From Paraliobacillus quinghaiensis (GTDB lineage Bacteria; Bacillota; Bacilli; Bacillales; Amphibacillaceae), in NCBI RefSeq assembly GCF_003426025.1, contig NZ_QJSH01000019.1, positions 1 through 52,982 on the forward strand: a DNA stretch of 52,982 bases, read 5' to 3'. Of this stretch, positions 8,808-18,934 are shown in pieces. The notes below the pieces were generated by a model. That model worked only from the letters and a program-made list of their open reading frames with translations, was not told where the DNA came from and did no database searches. Position numbers and translations under genes: made by a program. Each line of letters begins with the position of its first letter. Positions within the stretch are counted from its first letter, which is position 1.

Positions 8808-8865
8808 TTGTGTATAAATATAGAAAATGTTTTATACTATAAAGTAAGTAAGTGAAGACTTTCAC
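8808..8865 (+). promoter_or_regulatory. Possible rex promoter and Rex operator
   Basis: TTGTGT (8808-8813) and TATACT (8833-8838) could form a promoter with a long (19-bp) spacer. Just downstream, GTGAA-GACT-TTCAC (8852-8865) matches the core of the Rex site (TTGTGAA-N4-TTCACAA), though the outer bases differ. This would allow autoregulation by the NADH-sensing Rex. It is inferred from sequence likeness only. Confidence 0.35.
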
Positions 8866-8978
8866 GACAGAATCAGTATTTTCTGTTAAAATACGATTAT
8901 AGGGTTAGTGTATTTGATTACGCTATCAGAACTAATTGGGGTTTTGTTAAAAAGCATTTAAAAAGGGGGGATTCGATC

Positions 8979-9620
8979 ATGGCAGCACAAAGTAAAATAC
9001 CACAAGCAACAGCAAAAAGATTGCCGTTATATTACCGGTTTTTAAATAATTTGCAAGTACAAGGAAAATCACGTGTCTCTTCAAAAGAGTTAAGTGAAGC
9101 GGTGAAAGTTGATTCAGCTACAATAAGAAGAGATTTTTCTTATTTTGGAGCTCTAGGTAAAAAAGGGTATGGCTATAATGTAGAATATCTACTTGGCTTT
9201 TTTCGAAAGACATTAGATCAAGATGAAACTACATATGTTGCATTAATTGGTGTAGGTAATTTAGGAACAGCATTCCTACATTACAACTTTACTAAGAATA
9301 ATAATACGAGAATTGAGATGGCATTTGATGCTGATCCAAATAAAGTGGGACAAGAAATTGGTGGTGTCCCTGTATATCATATTGATGATTTAGAAGAGCG
9401 AATTAATCATGTTCAAGCAGCGATCTTAACCGTTCCAGGTGCAGAAGCGCAGACAATTACAGAACGATTAATGGAATCAGGAATTACAGGTATTCTGAAT
9501 TTCACACCTGCACGCATTACTGTTCCTGAAGAAGTGCGTGTACACCATATTGACTTAGCAGTAGAACTACAATCATTAATCTATTTCATGAAGCATTATC
9601 CTTTAGAAATTGAAGAATAG
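8979..9620 (+). CDS. rex: Redox-sensing transcriptional repressor Rex
   Basis: Rex dimers repress fermentative and respiratory genes and leave DNA when NADH is high. The 213-aa protein has the winged-helix N-terminus ([18 protein letters not shown], then [25 protein letters not shown]) and the Rossmann NAD motif GVGNLGTAF (about residues 91-99). The [11 protein letters not shown] and GILNFTPA segments are typical. The ribosome-binding site AAAAGGGGGG is strong. moaC and tatAy-tatCy, which flank rex in B. subtilis, are absent. Confidence 0.96.
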   Translation: MAAQSKIPQATAKRLPLYYRFLNNLQVQGKSRVSSKELSEAVKVDSATIRRDFSYFGALGKKGYGYNVEYLLGFFRKTLDQDETTYVALIGVGNLGTAFLHYNFTKNNNTRIEMAFDADPNKVGQEIGGVPVYHIDDLEERINHVQAAILTVPGAEAQTITERLMESGITGILNFTPARITVPEEVRVHHIDLAVELQSLIYFMKHYPLEIEE

Positions 9621-9633
9621 AGCTTACATAAAT

Positions 9634-9660
9634 AAGACAGCATCGAAAAGATGCTGTCTT
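9634..9660. terminator. Bidirectional terminator between rex and ydiK
   Basis: The perfect stem AAGACAGCATC/GATGCTGTCTT, with a GAAAA-type loop, lies between the convergent rex and ydiK genes. It is followed by ATTTCTT on the plus strand and has T-rich DNA on the minus side. Confidence 0.85.
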
Positions 9661-9883
9661 ATTTCTTACTATTCATAGCTTTTTTTATTCTAATGTGCAG
9701 ACGGATTAATCGAAAAGAGATGGCAAAATCAAAAGTTGCAAATATAGCCATCAGAATAGTCATCATATTCCACACGGTATCTTCAATTGATTGGATTCCA
9801 AAATAAGTAAAAGCTACACCTACCAAAAAATAAACGGTGGCCATAACTAATGGTGAAAAACGCATGGTAAATCTAGCCTCCAA
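9659..9883 (-). CDS. ydiK: YdiK family small membrane protein
   Basis: 74 aa with two hydrophobic helices (FSPLVMATVYFLVGVAFTYFG and NMMTILMAIFATFDFAISF) and a basic C-terminus (IRIKKAMNSKK). The position next to ydiL and upstream of groESL, and the sequence pattern, match B. subtilis YdiK (DUF4305), of unknown function. It overlaps the end of ydiL by 11 bp, so the two are co-transcribed leftward. Confidence 0.85.
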   Translation of the reverse strand: MEARFTMRFSPLVMATVYFLVGVAFTYFGIQSIEDTVWNMMTILMAIFATFDFAISFRLIRLHIRIKKAMNSKK

Positions 9884-10598
9884 ATAAGATCATTTGTAAC
9901 TTCTCTAATTGTTCAATTGAGCGTTTTAATTCCTCTGGATCGATGTTCAATTGGATAATAACTACCACAGCATTCATTGTTACGTGTGCGATAATTGGAA
10001 CAATAATGCGTTTTGATTGTACATACACAAATGCAAAGACAAAGCCAATTGCAAGATAAGTTAGTGTATGTGGGAAATCGTTGTGAACCACTGCAAAAAT
10101 AAGACCAGATGCTAATGCACCAATAAAGAAATTCGTTTTTTTGTAAATAACACCAAAAATAACTTTACGAAAAACAATCTCTTCTAATATTGGTCCAATT
10201 ACAGCGATAACAACAATGAAGATTGGTACAGCTCTTGCAATTTCCATAATGTTTTGTGTGTTCTCTGAAGCTGGGCTAATATCAAATAAGAGCATTTGAA
10301 TAATATTAACAAAAAATTGTCCGAAGAAAGCTAAAAAGATACCGATGAGTGACCAAACAATGACCATCCCAAAACTAGCAGCATCTGGGTCTTTTCGTAA
10401 ATCTTTTTCCGGTTTTAATAGGATTAAGAAAATTACTAGTGCTGCTACAAAGCTAAAGATATTCCATCCTATTCCAATAATAGAAAAGGTCCTGTCACTT
10501 ATCTGAAGACTGTCTAAAAACAATGCTACAGGAATAGCAGATAACTGCATTAAAATATATGTCATGAGTATATACAAGTATCGCTTTGTCAAAATCAA
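9873..10598 (-). CDS. ydiL: CPBP family intramembrane protease-like protein (YdiL)
   Basis: A 241-aa multi-pass membrane protein of the CPBP/Abi (Rce1-like) family. The conserved EEIVFRKVIFG motif (paired Glu plus Arg, about residues 141-151), the FAVVH motif and the third motif (IIAHVTMNAVVV) with catalytic Glu/His are all present. Its substrate is unknown. The start is a TTG, either at 10598 or at 10592, behind AAGGAG. It is the B. subtilis ydiL equivalent and is transcribed away from groES. Confidence 0.88.
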   Translation of the reverse strand: MILTKRYLYILMTYILMQLSAIPVALFLDSLQISDRTFSIIGIGWNIFSFVAALVIFLILLKPEKDLRKDPDAASFGMVIVWSLIGIFLAFFGQFFVNIIQMLLFDISPASENTQNIMEIARAVPIFIVVIAVIGPILEEIVFRKVIFGVIYKKTNFFIGALASGLIFAVVHNDFPHTLTYLAIGFVFAFVYVQSKRIIVPIIAHVTMNAVVVIIQLNIDPEELKRSIEQLEKLQMILFGG

Positions 10599-10724
10599 AC
10601 GTCTCCTTCAAAATAAATAGTTATTAATTATATGTATTTTAACACAATTTAGACATAGAATTGAACTAGTCCAATTTTTTTCTGAATTCTATGATGAAAA
10701 TATATAAATTTGCTAGTATTATAC

Positions 10725-10753
10725 TTGCAAATTGGATAACAATTCATTATTAT
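10725..10753 (+). promoter_or_regulatory. SigA-type promoter of groESL
   Basis: TTGCAA (10725-10730) and TATTAT (10748-10753) are separated by 17 bp and lie just before the CIRCE operator, the usual geometry of groE promoters in Bacillaceae. Confidence 0.7.
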
Positions 10754-10763
10754 AATAATTGTG

Positions 10764-10790
10764 TTAGCACTCATTGATGACGAGTGCTAA
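10764..10790. promoter_or_regulatory. CIRCE operator (HrcA binding site)
   Basis: The perfect inverted repeat TTAGCACTC-N9-GAGTGCTAA is the canonical CIRCE element. HrcA binds it and represses groESL until heat shock titrates GroEL. Confidence 0.98.
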
Positions 10791-10834
10791 AAACCAATAA
10801 AAATATCTTGAAATAAATGAAGGAGGGTTTTTTT

Positions 10835-11119
10835 ATGTTAAAACCATTAGGTGATCGCGTCATTATCGAGCTTGTAGAACAGGAAGAAAAAACTGCAAGT
10901 GGAATTGTCCTACCAGACTCTGCAAAGGAAAAACCGCAAGAAGGAAAAGTTGTTGCAGTTGGTTCTGGCCGTGTGACAGATAATGGAGAAAAAATCGCTC
11001 TGGAAGTTGCAGAAGGAAATACGATTATTTTCTCTAAATTTGCAGGAACAGAAGTGAAATATGAAGGAAAAGAATACTTAATTCTTCGTGAGAATGATAT
11101 CCTAGCAATCATTGGATAA
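10835..11119 (+). CDS. groES: Co-chaperonin GroES
   Basis: The heptameric lid of the GroEL chaperonin, 94 aa. It starts with [12 protein letters not shown], has the mobile loop ([13 protein letters not shown]) and ends with the ILREND(I)LAI strand. A longer in-frame start exists at 10817, but that ATG lies before the strong ribosome-binding site AAGGAGG (10820-10826), which sits 8 bp ahead of 10835. It forms an operon with groEL under CIRCE control. Confidence 0.98.
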   Translation: MLKPLGDRVIIELVEQEEKTASGIVLPDSAKEKPQEGKVVAVGSGRVTDNGEKIALEVAEGNTIIFSKFAGTEVKYEGKEYLILRENDILAIIG

Positions 11120-11149
11120 GTGAAGAATACAAACTACTTATATACTTAA

Positions 11150-12805
<1,656 letters not shown>

Positions 12806-12855
12806 CATAGGTTATCAAACCTTGATATATCAGTGTTTTTAAGTGTTGAGGATTG
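12806..12855. other. groEL-integrase junction, candidate left attachment end
   Basis: Only 50 bp separate the groEL stop from the end of the convergent integrase gene. A site-specific island normally has its attachment core here, overlapping the target gene's end. I searched the window by eye for a direct repeat of this stretch and found none, so the right end is probably outside the window or the repeat is very short. An 11-base direct repeat, TGCTCATGTTT (12860-12870 and 12872-12882), lies next to it inside the integrase end. Confidence 0.3.
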
Positions 12856-14058
12856 CTAATGCTCATGTTTTTGCTCATGTTTTGAGGAAATTTTACTAGA
12901 GAGGTCTTTCATTAAGTTACTAAACTTATTGGAAGCCTCTTTTTTCAAATTCTTTGTCATATGGGCATAAATATCCATTGTAGTTTTTATATCAGAGTGG
13001 CCTAGTCGTTCTTGTATCTCTTTAATATGAACATCGACTTCTATTAATAATGAAGTATGAGTATGCCTGAATGAGTGTAATGTCACATGTTTGTTTATAT
13101 ATGTTTTTTTGAGTAATCTTTGCAATCTATTTGATATGTGTTTGATGGTTCTAGGATGCCCTTCATTAGTCGAAAAAATAAAGTCATTATCAACATAAAA
13201 GGGGCTATTTTTTTTCTTTGTTAATTCTTGTTCACTTTTATGTAATTTTAGAAGCTCTATTAATATTGGATCCACTGATAAGGTCCGAATGGAACCCTTT
13301 GTTTTAGGTGTAAGTAATTTAAATTTAATCTTATTATTTGTCGGGTTGTAATATGTTTTTATCACTCTTAAAGTGCCATTTTCGAAATCAATGTCTGACC
13401 ATTTTAAAGCGATCATTTCACCTATGCGCAGACCTGTATAACCTAAAGTAGTAAAGGCTAATAAATCCCCCTCTAACCCTTCAGTTTTAGCTTTTAAAAG
13501 CAATTCTTCCAATTCATCTTTTTCAAGAAAATTCTCTATTAAAGAGTCCCCTTTTTCTAGTTCTTCTACTGTATCTTTTTTCTTAGGAAGTTTAATTCCT
13601 TTTGTCGGAGCATCTTTAATTAGTTTCATCTCATAAGCATATACAAAGACCAGGTTTGCAGATGTATGAATACTCTCGATATAGTTGGTGCTAAATTCAT
13701 TTGAAAGTTTATCGATCTTATCTTGATACGTCTTTTTAGTTATCTTTTGTATAGGCATATCTCCAAATTCATTAAGAATATGTTTTAATGCAATTCTACG
13801 GGCTCTAACACTACTCTCCTTTACATCTCTGCTATAATGCGCTAACCAATCATAGAATAATTCAGAGAGAGTTATTTTGTTTGGTTGAATAAGCTCCCCT
13901 TTATGAAATTTCCTTTCAAAAATCGCAGCTGCAAGTTGGGCATCTTTTTTAGTTAAAAAGCCGGATTTTGTTTTCTGCTTGTCTTTTCCTGTTACTGGAT
14001 CTTTACCAGCATATGCTACATAAGCCCACTTTTTACCTCGTTTATATATACGTGCCAT
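12856..14058 (-). CDS. Phage-type tyrosine integrase
   Basis: Site-specific recombinase for integration and excision of the island, 400 aa. The N-terminal arm-binding domain starts MARIYKRGKKWAYVAYAGKD, then come a SAM-like core-binding domain (about 60-160) and the catalytic domain with Arg211 (YTGLRIGE), Lys254, His328-x-x-Arg331 (HSFRH), His354 (LGHSD) and Tyr364 (MDIYAH). All catalytic residues are present. The start was placed at 14058 because GGAGG lies 8 bp upstream; the frame runs on to 14211 without a better site. It lies end to end with groEL. Confidence 0.95.
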   Translation of the reverse strand: MARIYKRGKKWAYVAYAGKDPVTGKDKQKTKSGFLTKKDAQLAAAIFERKFHKGELIQPNKITLSELFYDWLAHYSRDVKESSVRARRIALKHILNEFGDMPIQKITKKTYQDKIDKLSNEFSTNYIESIHTSANLVFVYAYEMKLIKDAPTKGIKLPKKKDTVEELEKGDSLIENFLEKDELEELLLKAKTEGLEGDLLAFTTLGYTGLRIGEMIALKWSDIDFENGTLRVIKTYYNPTNNKIKFKLLTPKTKGSIRTLSVDPILIELLKLHKSEQELTKKKNSPFYVDNDFIFSTNEGHPRTIKHISNRLQRLLKKTYINKHVTLHSFRHTHTSLLIEVDVHIKEIQERLGHSDIKTTMDIYAHMTKNLKKEASNKFSNLMKDLSSKISSKHEQKHEH

Positions 14059-14092
14059 TCGAAGACCTCCATTATTATGATTTTCACAACTT

Positions 14093-15112
14093 CTATTTGT
14101 TTTTTTCGCGATTATAGGCTGTTTCACAACTTGAACGTTTTCTAAAAGGTAATGGGGGGCAGAACCGTTGTTTTCCATGATTAACTTCGAAGTAATGGCC
14201 ACAGTATTCACATTTTCTTAATTCAGTTTCATTAATTAGAGATTGTTTCATTTGAATATATCCAAAATGAAATAGATCCTCTATCTTTTCCGTTTCTGAA
14301 AACTTTCCAGTTTGTACATTAAATTCAAAAGAGTTATTACCATAATTAATCAGAATATGATTTAGTTCTGTTGCAATGTCACTTTTTAATGCAATATACA
14401 TTTCTTCTTCATCAAACTCATTTTCTGGTATGTCAATACCTTTTCTATCACCATGATTAGAGAATAATAATTTAATTAAATTTGGTTCTTTAGTTTTTAT
14501 TGCAACAAATAGGTTAAAAATATCTTTGAACTCTAATAACCTTAAGTGAATGTAAAGAGTTGGACTTGAGATGAATTCTATAGATCTTTCAGTTTCAAAT
14601 AAACCTGATTCTTTATATCCAGTTGGTAGTCCGAAATTTTTAGAAAATTTCACTAGATCTATATCATTAAAGGGTACTACTTTCGCTAATTCAGTAAATA
14701 TGCTTTCTCCACTCTGCATAAGATAATATTGTCTTTTGTCTCCAACAGTTTTCAACCCATTAACATAATTATTAATTTTATTGGTTTCTACACTAATAAT
14801 CTTTGTGTCTTCGAATAACTGGACAATTGCTTCTAAATTATTACAATTTAACAATGAACTAACTTTTCTCTTTTCCTTGTGGACATAATTAGTGAAAATA
14901 GACATACCTCCATCGTAATCTCCTAGAATTGATGCCATCTTTTTAAAGTATGCTTTTATCTCTTCTCCCACAATCATATTTTGGTTAAGTATAAAATTAA
15001 AATGATTAAATAGATCATCATCTTCTGAATTTATACCTTTAAAATAATCTTCTAAACTATAGAGTTTGTATGGTTTGTTTACAATAAACCCCCCATCAAA
15101 AGATATACCCAT
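14093..15112 (-). CDS. Zinc-finger protein upstream of the integrase
   Basis: 339 aa, function unknown. The C-terminus has a treble-clef-like zinc site: CEYCGHYFEV, then FC and SSCETAYNREK (Cys-x2-Cys ... Cys ... Cys, about residues 299-333), as in CGNR-type or DUF6076-type proteins. The rest is helical without clear motifs. GAGGGG precedes the ATG. It is co-directional with the integrase (34 bp gap) and divergent from the regulator at 15309. It holds the place that the master repressor takes in phage-inducible islands, but has no evident helix-turn-helix. Confidence 0.7.
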   Translation of the reverse strand: MGISFDGGFIVNKPYKLYSLEDYFKGINSEDDDLFNHFNFILNQNMIVGEEIKAYFKKMASILGDYDGGMSIFTNYVHKEKRKVSSLLNCNNLEAIVQLFEDTKIISVETNKINNYVNGLKTVGDKRQYYLMQSGESIFTELAKVVPFNDIDLVKFSKNFGLPTGYKESGLFETERSIEFISSPTLYIHLRLLEFKDIFNLFVAIKTKEPNLIKLLFSNHGDRKGIDIPENEFDEEEMYIALKSDIATELNHILINYGNNSFEFNVQTGKFSETEKIEDLFHFGYIQMKQSLINETELRKCEYCGHYFEVNHGKQRFCPPLPFRKRSSCETAYNREKNK

Positions 15113-15156
15113 AATTATCCCCTCTCACTATTGAAATGAAGTAAATTTATGAAAAT

Positions 15157-15267
15157 GTGTCATTTTTTGTAGAAATATTATTTTCACTATGATAACATAA
15201 AAACATCAACAACAAAAGTGACATAAAAAATATAATTAATGTCATTTTGTTTTGGTTAATTTATAAT
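15157..15267. promoter_or_regulatory. Divergent control region with three TGTCAYTTTT boxes
   Basis: Between the divergent genes are three copies of a TGTCA(T/C)TTTT-like box: TGTCATTTTTT near 15158 (plus strand), the complement of AAAAGTGACAT at 15214-15224 (minus strand), and TGTCATTTTG at 15240-15249 (plus strand). A TATAAT -10 box for the rightward gene lies at 15262-15267, just after the third copy. They are candidate operators for the island's regulator. Confidence 0.45.
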
Positions 15268-15308
15268 ATACGATAAATATATTTGTGTGTTAGGAAGGGG
15301 GAAAGTAA

Positions 15309-15494
15309 ATGAAAGCAGATGAGATCAAACAGATGATTAAATCATCTGGTTTAAAACAATGGCAAGTTGCAGAGTTTTATGGAATTACAGAAGGTAATTT
15401 CAGCCGTCTATTGCGCAAAGATCCAACTAAACAAACAGTAGTGAACATTAAAAAGGCTATTGAAAAGGCAAGAGAAGTTTATGTATCTGAATAG
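15309..15494 (+). CDS. Small HTH DNA-binding protein
   Basis: 61 aa. Residues 9-36 (SSGLKQWQVAEFYGITEGNFSRLL) form a helix-turn-helix: a Q-V-A-E-x-x-G-I-T-E-G-x-F-S-R-L pattern, as in Cro or XRE-like phage regulators. It is the first gene of the rightward replication operon and follows the strong site AGGAAGGGGG. It is divergent to the integrase unit, so it may act as the Cro/AlpA-like switch of the island. Confidence 0.75.
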   Translation: MKADEIKQMIKSSGLKQWQVAEFYGITEGNFSRLLRKDPTKQTVVNIKKAIEKAREVYVSE

Positions 15495-15527
15495 GGATTT
15501 AGCAAAAATCTAGGGGGGAGATAGTAA

Positions 15528-15845
15528 TTGATTAATATTGAGGTTGATCCAAAAGTTATTAATACTATGCTTCAAGAAGCGATTGATGATCGAGTGGATA
15601 AAATAGCGAGACAAAAGTACTTTTTAACTTATAGTGAGTTATCACAGTACTTAAACATAAGTAAGCCAATAATAGAAGACCGATTAATTAAGAATGGTTT
15701 GAAATACTATAAGGTAGGAAGTAAATATTTATTTAAGAAAGAGGAAGTTGATATGTTTCTCGATGAATTAACTCAAAGTATGACAGCTACAAACAATGAC
15801 TTAAAGTTCTATCAAAGGATCCAGCAAGAAGTTTCTAATTATTAA
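15528..15845 (+). CDS. Excisionase-like helix-turn-helix protein
   Basis: 105 aa. The middle part (FLTYSELSQYLNISKPIIEDRLIKNGLKYYKVGSKYLFKKEEVDMFLDE, about residues 32-80) is a MerR/Xis-type winged helix ending in an 'F-K-K-E-E-V-D-x-F-L' strand, common in excisionases and directionality factors of islands. It starts with TTG at 15528 behind GGGGGGAG. It follows the small regulator by 33 bp and precedes the primase gene. Confidence 0.65.
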   Translation: MINIEVDPKVINTMLQEAIDDRVDKIARQKYFLTYSELSQYLNISKPIIEDRLIKNGLKYYKVGSKYLFKKEEVDMFLDELTQSMTATNNDLKFYQRIQQEVSNY

Positions 15846-15895
15846 AATATTAATTATTTAATATTAAAAATGTATCAGCAAGGAGAAGGAATTCA

Positions 15896-16777
15896 ATGAA
15901 TTATAAAAAAAATGTGGTGAAGGACCTGCCAGTCAATCACCACAAGGTAAATCCAAAGTTATCTGCTGCAGTTGGGTATAGCCAGTTACTCCAATGGCCA
16001 GTATTCCCACTTTATTCAATTATAGACGGAAAATGCGCTTGTGACAAGATCGACTGTGCTAGCCCAGGTAAACACCCCAAAATCCATAATGGTTTTAAAT
16101 CAGCTACAACTGATATTAAAACAATTGTAAAATGGTGGGAATTGTGGCCAGATGCTAATATAGGTATACCTACAGGAAAAATAAGTGGTTTTTTTGTATT
16201 GGATGTAGATCCCAAACATAATGGACATGAATCATTAGAGCAATTAACCGATTACTTTGGAAATTTGCCCGATACTGTTGAGTCAATTACTGGAAGCAAA
16301 GGTAATCATTATTTATTTAAATATAATTTAGGAATAAGAAATAAGACAGAATTTTTACCAGGATTAGATATTCGTGGTGACGGTGGTTACATCGTCGCAC
16401 CTCCTTCCAATCACTTAAGTGGCCGGCAATATGAATGGGAATTATCTAGCCATCCATTACAAGTGAAAATGGAAGAATCACCTAAATGGTTGGTGGATAT
16501 GATCGGCGAAAAGGAGAGCCATAAAAAAGCAAAGCCTGCTTCTTTTTGGATAGATATAATGCAAGGTAAAGAAGAAGGTCAACGTAATAATGCAGCCACT
16601 TCTTTAGTTGGATACTTATTTAGAAGATATATTGATCCATCACTTGTCATTGAGATTATGAACCTATGGAATGAAAGAAATAGCCCTCCACTTAATCAAA
16701 ATGAAATTAAAAGCATTATAGAAAGCATTGCTGGAAAAGAACTAGTGCGCAGAAGAGGGAGAACAAACCATGAATAA
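15896..16777 (+). CDS. Bifunctional DNA primase/polymerase (Prim-Pol) with PriCT domain
   Basis: AEP-superfamily primase of a mobile element, 293 aa. The catalytic motifs are visible: LDVD (Asp103, Asp105), the GNH motif (His138) and GLDIRGDGGYIVAPPS (Asp158). A Cys/His cluster at about 47-60 (CACDKIDC...GKH) may bind zinc. The C-terminus (about 220-285) looks like the PriCT-1 domain (GQRNNAATSLVGYLFRRY). It overlaps the next gene by 8 bp. Together they would prime and unwind DNA at the island's own origin. Confidence 0.88.
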   Translation: MNYKKNVVKDLPVNHHKVNPKLSAAVGYSQLLQWPVFPLYSIIDGKCACDKIDCASPGKHPKIHNGFKSATTDIKTIVKWWELWPDANIGIPTGKISGFFVLDVDPKHNGHESLEQLTDYFGNLPDTVESITGSKGNHYLFKYNLGIRNKTEFLPGLDIRGDGGYIVAPPSNHLSGRQYEWELSSHPLQVKMEESPKWLVDMIGEKESHKKAKPASFWIDIMQGKEEGQRNNAATSLVGYLFRRYIDPSLVIEIMNLWNERNSPPLNQNEIKSIIESIAGKELVRRRGRTNHE

Positions 16778-18251
16778 CATTGATGCATTAATTCAAGAAC
16801 AACATCAAGAATTACAATGGCAAGAGCCAGTGCCATTTGATGAGTTTAAATTACCTAGTTTTAACATAGAAATCTTTCCTAATTGGTTAAGGGATTACGT
16901 TTGGGGTGTTTCTGAAACAACACAAACCCCTGTAGATGCTGCGAGCATGGTAGCAATTTCAGTATTATCTACAGTAGCATCCAAAAAATTTTACGTTCAA
17001 GTTACTAATGAATGGAGTGAATCACTAAACACTTATGCTATTTTTGCACTACCACCAGGAAATAGAAAATCTAGCGTTTTTAAACTTTTCCAAGAACCAA
17101 TAACAATACAAGAAAAAATAGAAAAAGAAAGGGTAGTAAATTTAGTAAGAGAACAAAAGGCTATTATAAAAGCTAAACAAAAACGGATAGATAGCTTGGA
17201 GAATGAATACGCAAAGAGTGGAGATGAAAGTAAACTTAGTTTAATACAAGATCTAACAAAGGAAGTAGAAGAAGAAAGCGTACTTACAATTCCTAGGTAT
17301 ATTACAGGAGATATTACACCAGAGCAATTAGGAGTGTTGTTGTCTGAGAACAATGAAAAAATTGCTTTACTTTCCGCAGAAGGCGGAGGAGTTTTTAGTA
17401 ATATGGCTGGACGTTATTCGGGTAATGGAAAAGCGAATATAGATATTTATCTAAATGGACATACAGGTGATTTCACACCTATAGACAGAATAGGACGTGA
17501 ACCAATTTTACTGAATGAACCTTGTTTAACTATTGGCTTATTTATTCAACCTGGGGTTATACGAGAAGTTCCACGTGTATTTATGGAAAGGGGACTAATG
17601 CAACGCTTCTTGTATTCATTTCCTAAATCTCTAGTAGGGTATAGGAAAATAGACCCTAAATCAATTGATAAAGAAGTCAAAAGTAATTATCTATTTTATA
17701 TGAACAAACTTATACTATTTCAGTCTAATGAATCTATAAAACTTACTTTTGATAATGATGCAAAAATTGATGAACAACAGTTAAGACGAGATATTGAAAA
17801 TATGTTAAAAGAGGATGAAGCTTTATCAGACATAAAAGAGTGGGGTAGTAAACTAGCTGGTCAGATAATACGTATAGCGGGTTTGTTACATGTTGCGGAA
17901 CACATTACAAGTAACATAATAGAAATTCCTGAACAAATTAATTCGTGTACATTTAGGAAAGCAAAAAGTCTATTAACCTACTTTATAGAACACGCTAAAG
18001 CAGCCTTTGGGGTTATGGGGACAGATGAAGGAATTGAAGATGCTAAATATCTATTAAAAGTAATTAAAAGAAAAGATAGTCATCTTGTTGATTATAGGGA
18101 ACTTCAGATGCAAACACGTAGGCGTTTTAAAAAAGCAATTCACTTGAAGAAGGTATTGAATGATTTACAAGAACGAGGGTATATAATTCCTAAAAAAGAA
18201 GGAAGAAAAACTGTATATGAAGTTAACCCTTATGTCTATAACAGTGGATAA
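16770..18251 (+). CDS. DUF3987 (YfjI-like) helicase/replication protein
   Basis: 493 aa. The DUF3987 pattern is clear: PNWLRDYVWGVSETTQTPVDAASMVAISVLSTV near the N-terminus, a P-loop-like ALPPGNRKSS at about residues 92-101, then a coiled-coil insertion, GDITPEQLGVLLSENNEKIALLSAEGG, and ERGLMQRFLYSFP. The family is often fused or adjacent to Prim-Pol in satellites and prophages and is thought to be an ATPase/helicase. It overlaps the primase gene and ends next to the repeat array, fitting a pri-rep-ori order. Confidence 0.85.
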   Translation: MNNIDALIQEQHQELQWQEPVPFDEFKLPSFNIEIFPNWLRDYVWGVSETTQTPVDAASMVAISVLSTVASKKFYVQVTNEWSESLNTYAIFALPPGNRKSSVFKLFQEPITIQEKIEKERVVNLVREQKAIIKAKQKRIDSLENEYAKSGDESKLSLIQDLTKEVEEESVLTIPRYITGDITPEQLGVLLSENNEKIALLSAEGGGVFSNMAGRYSGNGKANIDIYLNGHTGDFTPIDRIGREPILLNEPCLTIGLFIQPGVIREVPRVFMERGLMQRFLYSFPKSLVGYRKIDPKSIDKEVKSNYLFYMNKLILFQSNESIKLTFDNDAKIDEQQLRRDIENMLKEDEALSDIKEWGSKLAGQIIRIAGLLHVAEHITSNIIEIPEQINSCTFRKAKSLLTYFIEHAKAAFGVMGTDEGIEDAKYLLKVIKRKDSHLVDYRELQMQTRRRFKKAIHLKKVLNDLQERGYIIPKKEGRKTVYEVNPYVYNSG

Positions 18252-18253
18252 TA

Positions 18254-18454
18254 CCCACATTACCCACAATGCTCTGTAAGCGTTGAGAGAATAAGAAAAG
18301 CAAAGTGGGGACAACACAGTCCACATTTGCCCACATCGCCCACATGATAGAAACAAATAAGAAATGTGTTCGTTGTGGGTATTTGTGGGCCAAATCATAC
18401 CACTTAGTAAAATTATGTAGAACAAGGACAGAATTCAAATGTGGGTAATGTGGG
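18254..18454. repeat. Symmetric array of CCCACA/TGTGGG repeats, candidate replication origin
   Basis: Nine copies of one hexamer lie in 200 bp. CCCACA occurs at 18254, 18263, 18330 and 18339, with one variant (TCCACA) at 18320. The reverse complement TGTGGG occurs at 18374, 18384, 18440 and 18449. Copies within a pair are 9 or 10 bp apart, about one helical turn. Left copies point one way and right copies the other, around about 18355. The outer pairs form a perfect 15-bp inverted repeat (TACCCACATTACCCA versus TGGGTAATGTGGGTA). Lying just after the primase and DUF3987 genes, this looks like an iteron origin. Confidence 0.6.
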
Positions 18455-18745
18455 TAATAATTTCAATGGATGGGTTTTCAACAATCTATTTTTGTTAAAA
18501 GGGATCTAATATGGTGTCTAGTATGGTTCTTATATATAAATCCTGATATAACAGAGTTTATTAAACTATTACTCTTGATTATAACTTTTGGGGTCAAATA
18601 TGGTTCCTGATATAGTGCCTACTAGATGTATATTAAGTATAACTTTGAAAAAATGAGGATACTCAACACCTTAATTATCTAGAATTGATAGAACTCTCAA
18701 AAGAAAACAATTATTAGTATTTTAATTTTTTAGAGTGCATTAAAT
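18455..18745. other. AT-rich non-coding stretch after the iteron-like array
   Basis: It holds no open frame of note. Short near-repeats are present (CCTGATATA at about 18542 and 18604; GTCTAGTATGG and GCCTACTAG). It could be the unwinding region of the candidate origin. No promoter is obvious. Confidence 0.4.
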
Positions 18746-18798
18746 GACACCAGTTAAGCAAACGAGTTGTATATATTGCTTAACTGGTGTCTTTTCTA
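18746..18798 (+). terminator. Long-stem terminator
   Basis: GACACCAGTTAAGCA (18746-18760) pairs perfectly with TGCTTAACTGGTGTC (18777-18791), followed by TTTTCTATT. The loop is 16 nt. It separates the replication module from the cargo genes. Confidence 0.75.
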
Positions 18799-18934
18799 TT
18801 GTTAGCACGAATTTTGCGATCACCTTAAAAAATTGTATTGTGGAGGTTGTAATCCTATGTTGATACATATTTTTAATGATTTTTTATAAAATCGTCTTTC
18901 TCCAAATGGTTCACAGATTGTGAAATCACTTATA

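Noticed and set aside
18254-18454. CRISPR-like repeats
   Set aside because: The units are 6-9 bp, in two orientations and without equal spacers. They do not resemble a CRISPR array.
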